From Rhodoglobus vestalii (GTDB taxonomy: Bacteria; Actinomycetota; Actinomycetes; Actinomycetales; Microbacteriaceae), in the NCBI RefSeq assembly GCF_006788895.1, contig NZ_VFRA01000001.1, positions 1,488,001 to 1,552,000 of the forward strand: a DNA stretch of 64,000 nucleotides. The letters are read 5' to 3'. The position numbers and the translations under genes were made by a program. The notes below the pieces were generated by a model. It did no database searches, was not told the DNA's origin, and was given only the letters and a program-made list of their open reading frames with translations. How positions within the stretch are numbered: position 1 is the stretch's first letter; each line of letters begins with the position of its first letter. Of this stretch, positions 1 to 7,264 are shown one piece after another.

Positions 1-186
1 TCTACCTGTTTTAACCGTGGCGCACCTGTGACTACGATGACAACCCGTCACCCTGCTCCATGCTTCCCGGTGACGCCGCCATTCTGCTCGCTGCAATCTT
101 CGCGACGGTGCTCGGGGTGTTCACGCTTCTGGGCGTGCTCATTGTCCATCTCCAAGAGCGTCGGTAAAATCCTCTACGCTCGTGCT

Positions 187-759
187 GTGACGCTAGATGG
201 ACTCATCGGCCAGATCGACGCCCAGCGCCGAAAGACCGGACCCCGGACCATTGTGGGAATATCCGGCTATTGCGGCTCCGGCAAATCCACTCTCACCCGA
301 CAGCTTGTTGCTGCCGTTCCTGATTCGAAGCGGATGCGGGGCGACGATTTCTTGGACCCCGTCCGCTCCCACCGGCGTTCGTCGGACTGGGATGGGGTGG
401 AACGGTTACGACTCGCATCAGAAGTGTTGGCGCCCAGGCGCGAGGGACGACCGAGCACATTTCGACGCTATGACTGGAGCCAGAGGCAACTCGGAACCCC
501 AGAACCGCTCCCGGTCGCACAAATTCTCGTGGTCGATCTCATCGGGCTTTTTCACGCTGAAGCGCTTCCGTTTATTGATCTCACTATCTGGTGCGACGTT
601 GATCTGCAAACAGCGGCTCGACGCGGCATGGAAAGAGACGAGAAACTAGGACGAAATCACGGAGTGCTTTGGCGCGATGTATGGATTCCGAATGAACGTG
701 ACTTTCACGATCAGTTCTCTCCCCGCACTCAAGCGGATATTCGCTACTCGCTGTCTTAG
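187..759 (+). CDS. P-loop NTPase, uridine kinase-like
   Basis: A 190-residue protein when read from GTG 187; the frame is open back to 28, but the first ~53 residues are low-quality sequence and look like upstream noise. It has a clear Walker A (GYCGSGKST, residues 27-35), followed by RGDDFLDP near residue 50, the usual acidic substrate-side motif of uridine/pantothenate-kinase-like phosphotransferases. An ILVVDLIGLF strand and an RRGMERD lid-like segment follow near residues 145-150. The family phosphorylates nucleosides or small metabolites in the cytoplasm; the substrate here cannot be read. No clear ribosome binding site precedes the GTG, so the start is uncertain. It is followed 23 bp later by a GNAT gene on the same strand. 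Confidence 0.75.
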   Translation: MTLDGLIGQIDAQRRKTGPRTIVGISGYCGSGKSTLTRQLVAAVPDSKRMRGDDFLDPVRSHRRSSDWDGVERLRLASEVLAPRREGRPSTFRRYDWSQRQLGTPEPLPVAQILVVDLIGLFHAEALPFIDLTIWCDVDLQTAARRGMERDEKLGRNHGVLWRDVWIPNERDFHDQFSPRTQADIRYSLS

Positions 760-782
760 CAGCGCCTGTCAGAATGGCGTAG

Positions 783-1337
783 ATGACAATGACCATGCAC
801 CCGTGGACGCACCCGCAATCACAGCAGATGCAGCTAGTAGCGATTCCGAAACTTGTCCTCAACGCACTGGCCCGCGGAGAAGCTGTCGATGATGCACACT
901 CCTCCCTCATCACGCCGTACCTTGCGGGCGTGGAGTGCATCGGGCTCTGGCGCATGAGAAGCGAACAAATTGTCGATACCCCGTCGGACGCGCCCTGGGT
1001 CACCCGATTGATCATTGTGCCCGGCGTCGATGGTGCTGTTGGGATAGCCGGATTTCATGGAGCACCGGATGGTGCCGGGATGGTCGAAGTTGGCTACAGG
1101 ATCGCTCCGGAATATCGAAGGAGGGGGTATGCGAGGCGGGCTCTCGAAACTCTGCTTTCGGTAGCCAGCGCCAGTGCGGACGTGCAGATCGTTCGAGCCA
1201 CCATCAGTCCAGAAAATCATCCGTCGCGATCCCTGGTTGACGGTTACGGCTTCACAGAAGTCGGTGAACAGTGGGACGAAGAAGACGGTCTTGAGACCAT
1301 TTTCGAAGTAGCCGCACGCGGTAGTGGCGCTGCCTAA
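783..1337 (+). CDS. GNAT-family N-acetyltransferase
   Basis: 184 residues. The central part carries the GNAT acetyl-CoA loop: VGYRIAPEYRRRGYARRALE, with the R/Q-x-x-G-x-G/A element at residues 112-117. The C-terminal half has the typical SENHPSRSLVDGYGFTEVG-like motif B (here ISPENHPSRSLVDGYGF), where the Asn and Tyr close the acceptor side. It most resembles the RimJ/RimL-like small-molecule or protein acetyltransferases; the acceptor is unknown. Three in-frame ATGs (783, 789, 795) make the exact start uncertain. Its last 4 bp overlap the end of a convergent lipoprotein gene. Confidence 0.85.
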   Translation: MTMTMHPWTHPQSQQMQLVAIPKLVLNALARGEAVDDAHSSLITPYLAGVECIGLWRMRSEQIVDTPSDAPWVTRLIIVPGVDGAVGIAGFHGAPDGAGMVEVGYRIAPEYRRRGYARRALETLLSVASASADVQIVRATISPENHPSRSLVDGYGFTEVGEQWDEEDGLETIFEVAARGSGAA

Positions 1338-1648
1338 GAGGAGGGCTGCAATTCGGCCTTGCCGTTTCGGACTACGATTTGCTCCTCAGGGCAAACGGGC
1401 CCGGCGACCACAAACTTCTCGCCTGACGTGAACTCCACGGTGACGTCGCCCGGGGTGCAGCCCGATCCGAGGATGCTGGCGCCTCCCCCTGCTGAGACAA
1501 TAATCTCATCGTCCCCGGTCGTGACGGTCACGTCGGAAGAGCTTTCGTTGCTGATGGTGAGATCGCCGACGCTGCTGCACGCGGTCAAAGCTGCGGTCAC
1601 TGCCACAATTAATAGCCCAGTTCTTACAAATTTGTTCCAGTGTCTCAT
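1334..1648 (-). CDS. Small lipoprotein (104 aa)
   Basis: A type II signal peptide is visible: basic RHWNKFVRT start, hydrophobic stretch and lipobox LTAC with the lipidated Cys at residue 24. The mature part is about 80 residues, Ser/Thr/Val-rich, with two more cysteines (GSGCTPGD and GPVCPEEQ), which could form a disulfide outside the membrane. The pattern of short alternating beta-prone segments suggests a small beta-sandwich, but no family is recognised. It is the last gene of a three-gene minus-strand unit, 6 bp after the SecD-head-like lipoprotein, so a shared cell-surface role is likely. Confidence 0.7.
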   Translation of the reverse strand: MRHWNKFVRTGLLIVAVTAALTACSSVGDLTISNESSSDVTVTTGDDEIIVSAGGGASILGSGCTPGDVTVEFTSGEKFVVAGPVCPEEQIVVRNGKAELQPSS

Positions 1649-1654
1649 CGCCGG

Positions 1655-2140
1655 TTAGCCCCCATTGATCAGGTCGACAGTTTCTTGAGCGTTGTCGTCG
1701 GGCGAGAGAGCAATCATTATTTGGTTGCCGATTAGCGGTTCCGCCACGAATACCGCGGACCGAATCTCCGGACCTATTTTCATGACCAATCGTGCGGGTT
1801 CCCCGGCTCCCGCTGCTTCTTCTGTGAGCGCATTAAGGACTACCGCCCCCTCATCCGTAAACGTCACATCAACGGCGTTTTGCCCACCAGCTTCAGCAAC
1901 CGCGGCGTCTTCCACCGACGCCCGCTCAAACGCTGTGGGCTTCAGAACATATTGGTCGTTGACTAAAATGCAGTCAGGGTCTGACCCCTCAACGCATGTC
2001 TCCGATACCGCCAACTCGATTGCTCCCCCGGGCATCGCCGCGGGTACGTCCACGTAATCGGTGCCACCCTGGGCGGCACAGCCGCTAAGAGCCAACAGGG
2101 CGACGAGAAATAGTGAAACTCTTTGAGTTCGCGAGGTCAT
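1655..2140 (-). CDS. Lipoprotein with SecD P1-head-like domain
   Basis: 161 residues with signal peptide and lipobox LSGC (Cys21). The C-terminal ~75 residues read like the P1 head subdomain found in SecD and in stand-alone lipoproteins: [17 protein letters not shown], then [16 protein letters not shown] and a final [11 protein letters not shown] strand. SecD itself has 6 membrane helices and is absent here, so this is not a translocase; it is a tethered extracytoplasmic domain of unknown partner. Its ATG overlaps the stop of the upstream membrane-protein gene by 4 bp (ATGA), indicating translational coupling. The family match is from pattern recognition and would need a profile search. Confidence 0.7.
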
Positions 2141-2370
2141 GGTCTCTTTTCCTCAGGTGTTGGAACTAGCTGATCCGGGCCCGCAAGATGTGGTCGAACC
2201 CGCCAAGCAAAGAACGCACCAACCGCGAAGAGCACAGAGAGTGCAATCGGGATCCACGCATGAAGAGACGCATCGGGATCAAAAGCTCTCGGCACGATTA
2301 GGATCAGGGCCGCACCGGCGACAACCGTGACCGTGAAAAAGACTAGGAAGCGCGGAAGACTTCGCTTCAT
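2137..2370 (-). CDS. Small two-helix membrane protein (77 aa)
   Basis: Two hydrophobic segments are visible: [19 protein letters not shown] (residues ~8-26) and [17 protein letters not shown] (~40-56), followed by a charged tail ending PTPEEKRP. An AGGAGG sits 9 bp before the ATG at 2370, which decides the start over an in-frame ATG 24 bp upstream. It leads the three-gene operon with the two lipoproteins. No known family was recognised. Confidence 0.7.
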
Positions 2371-2448
2371 GGGTGCCAACCTCCTGTGGTGCATTCGGCG
2401 ATGACGCTAATCGCTACGTCCCTGCAACTCTAACCCCGACAGATACAG

Positions 2449-2477
2449 TGTGTACACAGTTGAACTAGGCGTACACT
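2449..2477 (+). promoter_or_regulatory. TGTACA operator/promoter of the YefM-type antitoxin
   Basis: A perfect 10-bp palindrome TGTGTACACA lies at 2449-2458 and a second GTACAC half-site at 2471-2476, inside a possible -10 (TACACT, 2472-2477) just before the ATG at 2485. YefM-YoeB type complexes are known to bind paired long and short palindromes with a TGTACA core, so this is probably the autoregulatory site. The -35 is not clear. Confidence 0.6.
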
Positions 2478-2484
2478 AATTGTC

Positions 2485-2748
2485 ATGGATACCGTGACGA
2501 ACAAAATCTCGACGCGTGAACTGCGAAGCCAGCTCTCCGATGTGCTCGGCCGTGCAATGTACGGGGGTGAGCGCATCGGCGTGACCCGCAACGGCAAGCT
2601 CGCCGCCGTCGTAATCAGCGTGGCTGACTTGGAAGCTCTCGAAGCATTCGAGATGGCGCAGGACGTTGCCGCATATCGCGAGGCAAATGCTTCCGATGAT
2701 GGCACTCGCGTGACGGTTGATGATCTTCGCGCCGACCTCGCTTCGTGA
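2485..2748 (+). CDS. Phd/YefM-family antitoxin
   Basis: 87 residues. The N-terminus ISTRELRSQLSDVLGRAMYGGER, then IGVTRNGKLAAVVISVADLEALE, is the standard Phd/YefM DNA-binding fold, which dimerises on operator palindromes. The C-terminal ~30 residues (REANASDDGTRVTVDDLRADLAS) are the flexible toxin-wrapping tail. Two TGTACA-type sites stand upstream. The stop overlaps the GTG of the next frame (GTGA), the coupling expected for an antitoxin-toxin pair, but the toxin frame that follows is truncated, so this antitoxin seems to have lost its partner. Confidence 0.88.
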   Translation: MDTVTNKISTRELRSQLSDVLGRAMYGGERIGVTRNGKLAAVVISVADLEALEAFEMAQDVAAYREANASDDGTRVTVDDLRADLAS

Positions 2749-2900
2749 GCTATCGAGTCGAGTTTACCGCGGCCGCGGCTCGGCAAGTAAGGAAGCTCCC
2801 ACGTCCTGCTCGCGATCGTGTAATCGACGCACGGGCCGCGCGCGAGAGCAAGACCAGGTCAGAGGCTATCCGCGACGCATTGACTTCCTACGTCGCGTAA
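2745..2900 (+). pseudogene. Chimeric remnant: RelE N-terminus joined to an RHH antitoxin C-terminus
   Basis: A 51-codon frame that starts at GTG 2745, overlapping the antitoxin stop. Residues 1-27 (VSYRVEFTAAAARQVRKLP and on) are the first strand and helix of a RelE/ParE toxin, normally ~85-95 residues. From about residue 28 the sequence changes character to DARAARESKTRSEAIRDALT, the second helix and tail of a ribbon-helix-helix antitoxin, then stops. The catalytic C-terminal half of RelE and the N-terminal strand of the RHH protein are missing. The simplest reading is a deletion joining two neighbouring toxin-antitoxin modules. The product is unlikely to be a toxin. The RHH part then directly precedes a BrnT-like toxin frame, as an antitoxin would. 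Confidence 0.65.
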
Positions 2901-2902
2901 AC

Positions 2903-3178
2903 GTGCACGATTCTGCGCGAAAAAACGGCATCCTGTCGGAAGATGTCATCAAGGCGGCCACTTCGTCGCTCTGGGTCGAAGACCTCGATGACGATTCACC
3001 CGCGCGCCAACTCCGGCTGAGATTCGACACTCAGGGAAGACTGCTCGACGCTGTCGTGCTCATCTTCGATAGCGGCAACGAACTCGTCATCCGTGCGAAC
3101 GAATCGCTTAACTTGGTGAAGTTTCTAGAGCATGGAGCCGAGGTCAGATCCGATTGTCGGGTATGCAGCGGTGGTTGA
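2903..3178 (+). CDS. BrnT-like putative toxin, possibly degenerate
   Basis: 91 residues from GTG 2903; the frame extends further upstream but that part overlaps the RelE/RHH remnant. The core VHDSARKNGILSEDVIKAAT, then RQLRLRFDTQGRLLDAVVLIF and GNELVIRA matches a compact toxin-like family in actinobacteria whose members usually end in VIHAM. Here the conserved His is Arg (VIRANE) and the tail runs 54 bp into the convergent oxidoreductase gene, suggesting loss of the original end. It sits 2 bp after the RHH-like tail of the chimeric frame. The toxin at 46532-46807 appears to be a better preserved relative. Activity is doubtful. Confidence 0.5.
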   Translation: MHDSARKNGILSEDVIKAATSSLWVEDLDDDSPARQLRLRFDTQGRLLDAVVLIFDSGNELVIRANESLNLVKFLEHGAEVRSDCRVCSGG

Positions 3179-4528
3179 TTTGAGTTGCCGCGTCGTAATC
3201 CCGAGCTTTATGGCCAAGCCGAACGTGTTTACCAGTTCGCTGTATTCGGGCCCCAGCAGGTGGGCACCGACGATGAGGTCATTCGATCTGTCGATGAGGA
3301 CTTTCGCCGTCGCGGTGCTCTCGCCGATCCGATAGTTGGAGTACCAGCCACTGGTGTCGGAGTAGCGAACTGTTAAATCGATGCCCTGCTCGGTGGCCTC
3401 TGATTCCAGCAGGCCTACACGGACGAGTTCAGGGATGGTGAAGACGACGGTAGGGATACCGGCGTAATCAGGCGCAGTGGTGGTCCCTTTAATCATGTTC
3501 GATGCCGCCACTTTAGCTTCGGAGACGGCGACCGGAGTCAGGGGCAGTCCGGCGGTGTCTGCTGAGTCGCCGGCCGCCCACACTGCGGGGTTCGACGTGC
3601 TCTGAAGGTGCGCTCCCACACGAACCCCGCGCTCGCTCCATTCGATGCCGGCTGATTCCAGCCCCAGTGCGGCGAGGTCGGCGATGCGTCCGGCACCGTG
3701 AACTACGAGGTCTGCTTCTACTGTTTCCTCAATGCCGTCATGTTCAAGAGTGACCTGGTAACCATCACCGGTCTGCTTCACATCCGCGATCTGGGTGCTG
3801 CGGCGCAATTCAATACCGACCTCACGGCCGCGGTCGACAAGCAGCTCGACAAGATCCGGGTCGAAGCTCTTCAAAGGGCGTGCCCCGCGGTCGATGATTC
3901 GTGCCGTGCTTCCGGCACGTGCGACGAGGTGCGCGAACTCGAAGGAGATAAAGCCGCCACCAACAAACAATATTCGTGGGGGGAGGGCATCTAGTTCAAG
4001 GAAATCGGTGCTGTCGATGAGGTGCTCGAAACCGGGAAAGTTCAGCGGTCGCGGTCTCGCGCCGGTCGCGATCAGGAAGCGCTCGGCCTGATACCGGGTG
4101 CCGTCGATATCGATCTGGTGTGTTCCGACAAACCGTGCGTGCCCGTGGAGCGTGTCGACGCCGGCGCGGTCGAGGCCAGATTCCATGCTCTGGGGAACAG
4201 GGTCGGTGAAGCCGTGCTTGTGCGCCATGAGGTCCGGCCAGTTCATCGTCAGCCCTGCATCGTCGATGCCCTTGCCTCGCATGAGGCGGGCACTGTCGAT
4301 GATCTCAGCACCACGACGCAGAATTTTCTTCGGGTCGCAACCCCGCAACGCGCACGTTCCCCCGTAGGGAAGGGAGTCGACAATAGCGACTCGCCAGCCT
4401 TCGGCGGCACATTTCTTTGCGGCGGCGATGCCCGCCATGCCAGCCCCGATGACCATCAGATCGTAATCCTCGGTCACTGGTGTTTCTGCGGCAGATTCCG
4501 CTGTGCCCAGGGCGACCGGGTTATGCAT
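3125..4528 (-). CDS. FAD/NAD(P) disulfide oxidoreductase, MerA-like
   Basis: 467 residues from ATG 4528, which overlaps the end of the preceding gene; a TTG 27 bp upstream is the alternative. Visible parts: FAD-binding VIGAGMAG near residues 26-33, the redox-active disulfide GGTCALRGCDPKK with Cys59 and Cys64, a central FVGGGFISFEFA NAD(P)-binding loop, and GDSADT of the second FAD contact. This is the glutathione reductase/dihydrolipoamide dehydrogenase/mercuric reductase superfamily. The C-terminal His-Pro pair that supplies the catalytic base in glutathione reductase reads Tyr-Pro here (AAYPTIGSD), and there is no C-terminal Cys pair as in classical MerA. It follows a thioredoxin-like gene under a MerR-type promoter, so a thiol or heavy-metal stress role is likely. 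Confidence 0.8.
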   Translation of the reverse strand: MHNPVALGTAESAAETPVTEDYDLMVIGAGMAGIAAAKKCAAEGWRVAIVDSLPYGGTCALRGCDPKKILRRGAEIIDSARLMRGKGIDDAGLTMNWPDLMAHKHGFTDPVPQSMESGLDRAGVDTLHGHARFVGTHQIDIDGTRYQAERFLIATGARPRPLNFPGFEHLIDSTDFLELDALPPRILFVGGGFISFEFAHLVARAGSTARIIDRGARPLKSFDPDLVELLVDRGREVGIELRRSTQIADVKQTGDGYQVTLEHDGIEETVEADLVVHGAGRIADLAALGLESAGIEWSERGVRVGAHLQSTSNPAVWAAGDSADTAGLPLTPVAVSEAKVAASNMIKGTTTAPDYAGIPTVVFTIPELVRVGLLESEATEQGIDLTVRYSDTSGWYSNYRIGESTATAKVLIDRSNDLIVGAHLLGPEYSELVNTFGLAIKLGITTRQLKSTTAAYPTIGSDLGSML

Positions 4529-4820
4529 CGGCGAGTGCTGTGCGTAGCTGCTCAAGTGTTGGTGCGCCCTCGAACCCGCTCGGCGTCAGGTACCGACGAC
4601 AAGTCAAACCCGCCTGCGAGCCGGGCTCGGCGAAGAGATCGACGCCGTCTACGTGGATACTCGGTGAGCCGAAAAAACCGACTCGGTCGGCGTGCTCCGG
4701 TGTTTCGACCAACTGATAGGTCACGTTAATGTCCGGGCGCTCGCTCGCCAGAAGGTTCAATCGTTCGTCCGCGACTTTCCAGTTCGGGCACCCGGTGAAA
4801 TAGAGAAGTGTTACATCCAT
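4521..4820 (-). CDS. Thioredoxin-fold small protein in MerR-controlled unit
   Basis: 99 residues from ATG 4820 (MDVTLLYFTGCPNWKVADERL). The N-terminal strand followed by GCPNW and the cis-Pro-like FGSPSIHVDG segment are the hallmarks of a thioredoxin-like fold with a single N-terminal active-site Cys; a second Cys lies in GLTCRRY. Proteins of this type often stand beside MerR regulators and MerA-like reductases in actinobacteria. ATG 4820 coincides with the predicted transcription start (about 8 bp after the -10), so the message may be leaderless; ATG 4826 in the same frame would lie before that start. The gene overlaps the downstream oxidoreductase by 8 bp. Confidence 0.72.
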   Translation of the reverse strand: MDVTLLYFTGCPNWKVADERLNLLASERPDINVTYQLVETPEHADRVGFFGSPSIHVDGVDLFAEPGSQAGLTCRRYLTPSGFEGAPTLEQLRTALADA

Positions 4821-4827
4821 AGGCATC

Positions 4828-4870
4828 ACTGTAGAGCTTGATCCTCGGTATAAGGTCAAGCTCTTAGGAT
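4828..4870. promoter_or_regulatory. MerR-type divergent operator/promoter
   Basis: A perfect inverted repeat GAGCTTGA (4834-4841)/TCAAGCTC (4856-4863) with a 14-bp centre containing GGTATA. On the minus strand a TTGACC -35 (4859-4854) and TACAGT -10 (4833-4828) are 20 bp apart, longer than the 17 bp optimum, as in MerR-class promoters where the regulator twists the DNA to align the boxes. On the plus strand TTGATC (4838-4843) and TAGGAT (4865-4870) face merR with a 21-bp gap. Both predicted starts fall at or next to the ATG. Confidence 0.75.
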
Positions 4871-4876
4871 GAGGGG

Positions 4877-5317
4877 ATGCGTATCGGAGAAGTAGCTTCG
4901 GAGGTGGGCCTCCCCACCCAGACCATCCGTTTCTACGAGCGCCAAGGTCTGCTTCCTCGACCTCAGCGTGGCTCTAACGGGTACCGCACCTATGACGCCG
5001 CGATCGTTAGCCAGCTCCAGTTCATCCGAAGCGGGCAAGGTGCGGGGCTAACACTGTTAGAAATCAAGGCCATACTCGACCTACGCAGCGACGGCGTCAA
5101 CCCCTGCGCCCACGTCAGCGAGCTACTTTCGACAAAACTCAATGAGGTTCGGACACGACAAGAGGAGCTCGCCGCCTTGGAGGGAGAACTGGAAGGCCTT
5201 ATCGTGCGCAGTAAGCAGCTTGTTCCTGCCCGGTGCACGGACGCCGAGATCTGTCACATCATCATGCCCACGCACCACGTTTCGAATCGCGAGCAACCCG
5301 ATGCTCGGGTCTCATAA
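4877..5317 (+). CDS. MerR-family heavy-metal-responsive regulator
   Basis: 146 residues. Residues 1-70 are the MerR winged helix (MRIGEVASEVGLPTQTIRFY, ERQGLLPRP, NGYRTYD). A coiled-coil helix follows (~85-112). Candidate metal ligands are Cys77 (NPCAHV), Cys120 and Cys126 (ARCTDAEICHII). Mercury MerR proteins have three similarly placed cysteines, but with nine residues between the last two positions instead of six, so the metal may differ. It is divergent from the thioredoxin-like/MerA-like pair and shares an operator with them. Its last codons run into a dispersed palindromic repeat at 5309, which may have altered the C-terminus. Confidence 0.85.
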   Translation: MRIGEVASEVGLPTQTIRFYERQGLLPRPQRGSNGYRTYDAAIVSQLQFIRSGQGAGLTLLEIKAILDLRSDGVNPCAHVSELLSTKLNEVRTRQEELAALEGELEGLIVRSKQLVPARCTDAEICHIIMPTHHVSNREQPDARVS

Positions 5318-5339
5318 CCCTAGGTTTTGAGGCGTCTCG
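5309..5339. repeat. GTCTC/GAGAC dispersed palindrome, copy 1
   Basis: Reads GTCTCATAACCCTAGG then TTTTGAGGCGTCTCG. It overlaps the last codons of the merR-like gene. The same ingredients (GTCTCATAA, CCCTAGG, GAGGCGTCTC) recur at 5372, 6986, 8377, 9420 and 9515. Confidence 0.6.
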
Positions 5340-5371
5340 CCCTGCCCACGTTGACGACGACCCGCAGCGGC

Positions 5372-5404
5372 TGTGTTGCATCCCATGAGTTTCGAGGCGT
5401 CTCG
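5372..5404. repeat. GTCTC/GAGAC dispersed palindrome, copy 2
   Basis: Contains CCCATGAGTTTCGAGGCGTCTCG in two parts (CCCATGAG at 5382 and TTTCGAGGCGTCTCG ending at 5404). It closely matches copy 4 (CCCATGGGTTTCGAGGC) and the right half of copy 1. It lies in the 242-bp gap between the merR-like and tetR-like genes, where no gene was found. Confidence 0.55.
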
Positions 5405-5559
5405 CGTGCAGGTCTTCTGCGGGCTCTCGACGCCGGTTAATTGCGTCAATTTGTGAAATGTTGCGCTTCAATAATCCTGCTGGAAAACGAAGCCGCACAA
5501 TTGGGAGCCAATCGAACTGACGGCAATCTCATCACCGATAGCGACCGTTTTCGGGTATG

Positions 5560-6108
5560 TCACTTAAAGGCCGCTGCGCGCAGCGTGCGGGCCACATGGG
5601 CGGTCACCCACTCCGAGTCGAACGGGTGAGTCCGAAGCAGCCAGCGGTGGAAGATCGGACCGACGAATAGCTCAGCGATGCCGTAGGGGTCGGGCACGTT
5701 TTCGCGCCGGAAGCGATCGGATATGCCAGCGAGCTGGGGGGTGAGAAGTCTCTCGCGGAACTGCGCCGCGAGACCGTCGTCGGATTGCATCTGGGCCGTG
5801 ATGGCTCGCAGCATAGGCTCGTGGGTCGTGTCGGTCAGCTCAGCAATCGTCGCCGTCGCCAGTAGTTCTAGATCTGCGGCGAGATCGCCCGAGTTTGGCA
5901 CTTCGACAGTGCCATCCTCAGTCATGCTGCGGGCGAGGAGGGCGTCGAAGAGTATCGCCCCCGTCGATGGCCAGGTCCGATAGAGGGTCTGCTTACTGAC
6001 GCCTGCCCGCGCTGCTATTCCTTCCATCGTGATCGTGCCAGCCGGGGTCTCATGAGCCAGCGACAGCACGGCCTCGTGTACTTTCTTGCGAGTTTGTTGA
6101 CGAGCCAT
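5560..6108 (-). CDS. TetR-family repressor
   Basis: 182 residues from ATG 6108 (MARQQTRKKVHEAVLSLA); the open frame continues 99 codons upstream through the neighbouring promoter but that part is not protein-like. Residues ~22-48 (TITMEGIAARAGVSKQTLYR) are a typical TetR helix-turn-helix. The C-terminal part (EPMLRAITAQMQSD, then GIAELFVGPIFHRWLL) matches the TetR_C ligand domain of the AcrR-like group. It is divergent from an SDR gene with 58 bp between the starts, so it probably represses that gene and itself. The ligand is unknown. Confidence 0.85.
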   Translation of the reverse strand: MARQQTRKKVHEAVLSLAHETPAGTITMEGIAARAGVSKQTLYRTWPSTGAILFDALLARSMTEDGTVEVPNSGDLAADLELLATATIAELTDTTHEPMLRAITAQMQSDDGLAAQFRERLLTPQLAGISDRFRRENVPDPYGIAELFVGPIFHRWLLRTHPFDSEWVTAHVARTLRAAAFK

Positions 6109-6166
6109 ACAAGAACCATAGTTGGTAAGATGAGACGGTGCGTCCAGTTTAAGATACGATGGCGGC

Positions 6167-6988
6167 ATGATTTCACCGCAAACATGGATGATCACCGGAG
6201 GCAACCGTGGCCTCGGCCGCGCATTGACCTTGGCCGCTCTCGACGCGGGACATTCCGTGGACGCGACTGTGAGGGGTACGCACTCGCTCCCCAAGCACGA
6301 GCGTCTTACGGTGCAAACCCTCGACGTTCGGGACCGTCGCGCGGCGCACGAGGCCGCGGAGCTGGCTGTGGCTCGTCTCGGCCGAATCGATGTGCTCGTG
6401 AACAACGCCGGCTATGGCCTGATCGGCGCAGTTGAGGAGGTGTCCGAAGAGGATGCCCGCGCGATCATCGACACAAACTTGCTCGGTCCGCTGTGGCTGA
6501 GCCAAGCAGTTATCCCGGTCATGCGCGGTCAGGGAGTCGGGCACATCGTTCAGATATCGACTGTGGGAGCCGTGGGTACGAGGCCGCTGCTTGGCCTCTA
6601 CAACTCCACAAAATGGGGTCTAGAAGCATTCAGCGAGGCGATGGCAGCGGAGGTGCAGCAATTCGGCATCCGCGTCTCCCTCATCGAGCCCGGCGCACTC
6701 GACACCGACTGGGCTGGCGGAAGCATGCGGTTCAGCTCACCAACGAACGCCTACGACAGCCTGCGAACCGAGTTGTTCGGCACCGCAGAGGTTCCGTGGC
6801 CGAAGAGCGAGCCAGGCAACGGTACAACGCCGGAGAGTGCAGCCTCAGCGATCCTCGCCCGCGTCTCAGCGACCAAGGACCCCCGCCTTCGCGTACTCGT
6901 GGGTGACGACGCCCCAGCTCAGGTGAGAGCCGCACTCGACCTTCGCCAAGAGGATTACGCTCGCGACTCCCGCTATCCGACCAGCTGA
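6167..6988 (+). CDS. Short-chain dehydrogenase/reductase
   Basis: 273 residues, classical SDR length plus a short tail. Cofactor motif TGGNRGLG at residues 10-17, NNAG at 79-82, and catalytic Ser131, Tyr145 and Lys149 (YNSTK) are all present. The segment LIEPGALDTDWAG after the active site fits the group of SDRs annotated as oxidoreductases of unknown substrate that sit beside TetR repressors. It acts in the cytoplasm using NAD(P)H; cofactor choice was not determined. Its stop codon lies at the left edge of a palindromic repeat. Confidence 0.88.
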   Translation: MISPQTWMITGGNRGLGRALTLAALDAGHSVDATVRGTHSLPKHERLTVQTLDVRDRRAAHEAAELAVARLGRIDVLVNNAGYGLIGAVEEVSEEDARAIIDTNLLGPLWLSQAVIPVMRGQGVGHIVQISTVGAVGTRPLLGLYNSTKWGLEAFSEAMAAEVQQFGIRVSLIEPGALDTDWAGGSMRFSSPTNAYDSLRTELFGTAEVPWPKSEPGNGTTPESAASAILARVSATKDPRLRVLVGDDAPAQVRAALDLRQEDYARDSRYPTS

Positions 6989-7015
6989 GACCCCGATCGA
7001 ATTCGAGGCGTCTCA
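6986..7015. repeat. GTCTC/GAGAC dispersed palindrome, copy 3
   Basis: TGAGAC (6986-6991) and GTCTCA (7010-7015) form a perfect 6-bp inverted repeat around GATCGAATTCGAGGC. It begins exactly at the stop codon of the SDR gene, much as copy 1 covers the end of the merR-like gene. The following ~200 bp to the PadR operator hold no recognisable gene. Confidence 0.5.
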
Positions 7016-7217
7016 CAACCCGAGGGATGCAAGACGGTCTGGAATACGGTAAACCCGTCATTCGAGCCGTTCCGCCGTAGGTGCAAGCGGCTCCGCATGC
7101 TTCACGAGATGCAAGCCGCCCGACTGAGTTTTCTGGCGAAGCTCCGCCTCACGCAATCGTCGCCTCGCGCGCACACAAGGCCGGTCGTGCGAGCCTGATG
7201 GGACACTACTCAGTTGC

Positions 7218-7242
7218 ACTGTATAGCGACTAGCTATACAGT
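7218..7242. promoter_or_regulatory. PadR operator
   Basis: Perfect 10-bp inverted repeat ACTGTATAGC/GCTATACAGT separated by GACTA, 23 bp before the start codon of the PadR gene. PadR regulators bind such TATA-centred dyads at their own promoters; the position suggests autorepression of padR-DUF2812. Confidence 0.75.
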
Positions 7243-7264
7243 TGGACTGAATAAGGAGGACGCC

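Noticed and set aside
4022..4729. A 235-codon plus-strand frame opposite the MerA-like gene
   Set aside because: No recognisable motif and it crosses two real minus-strand genes.
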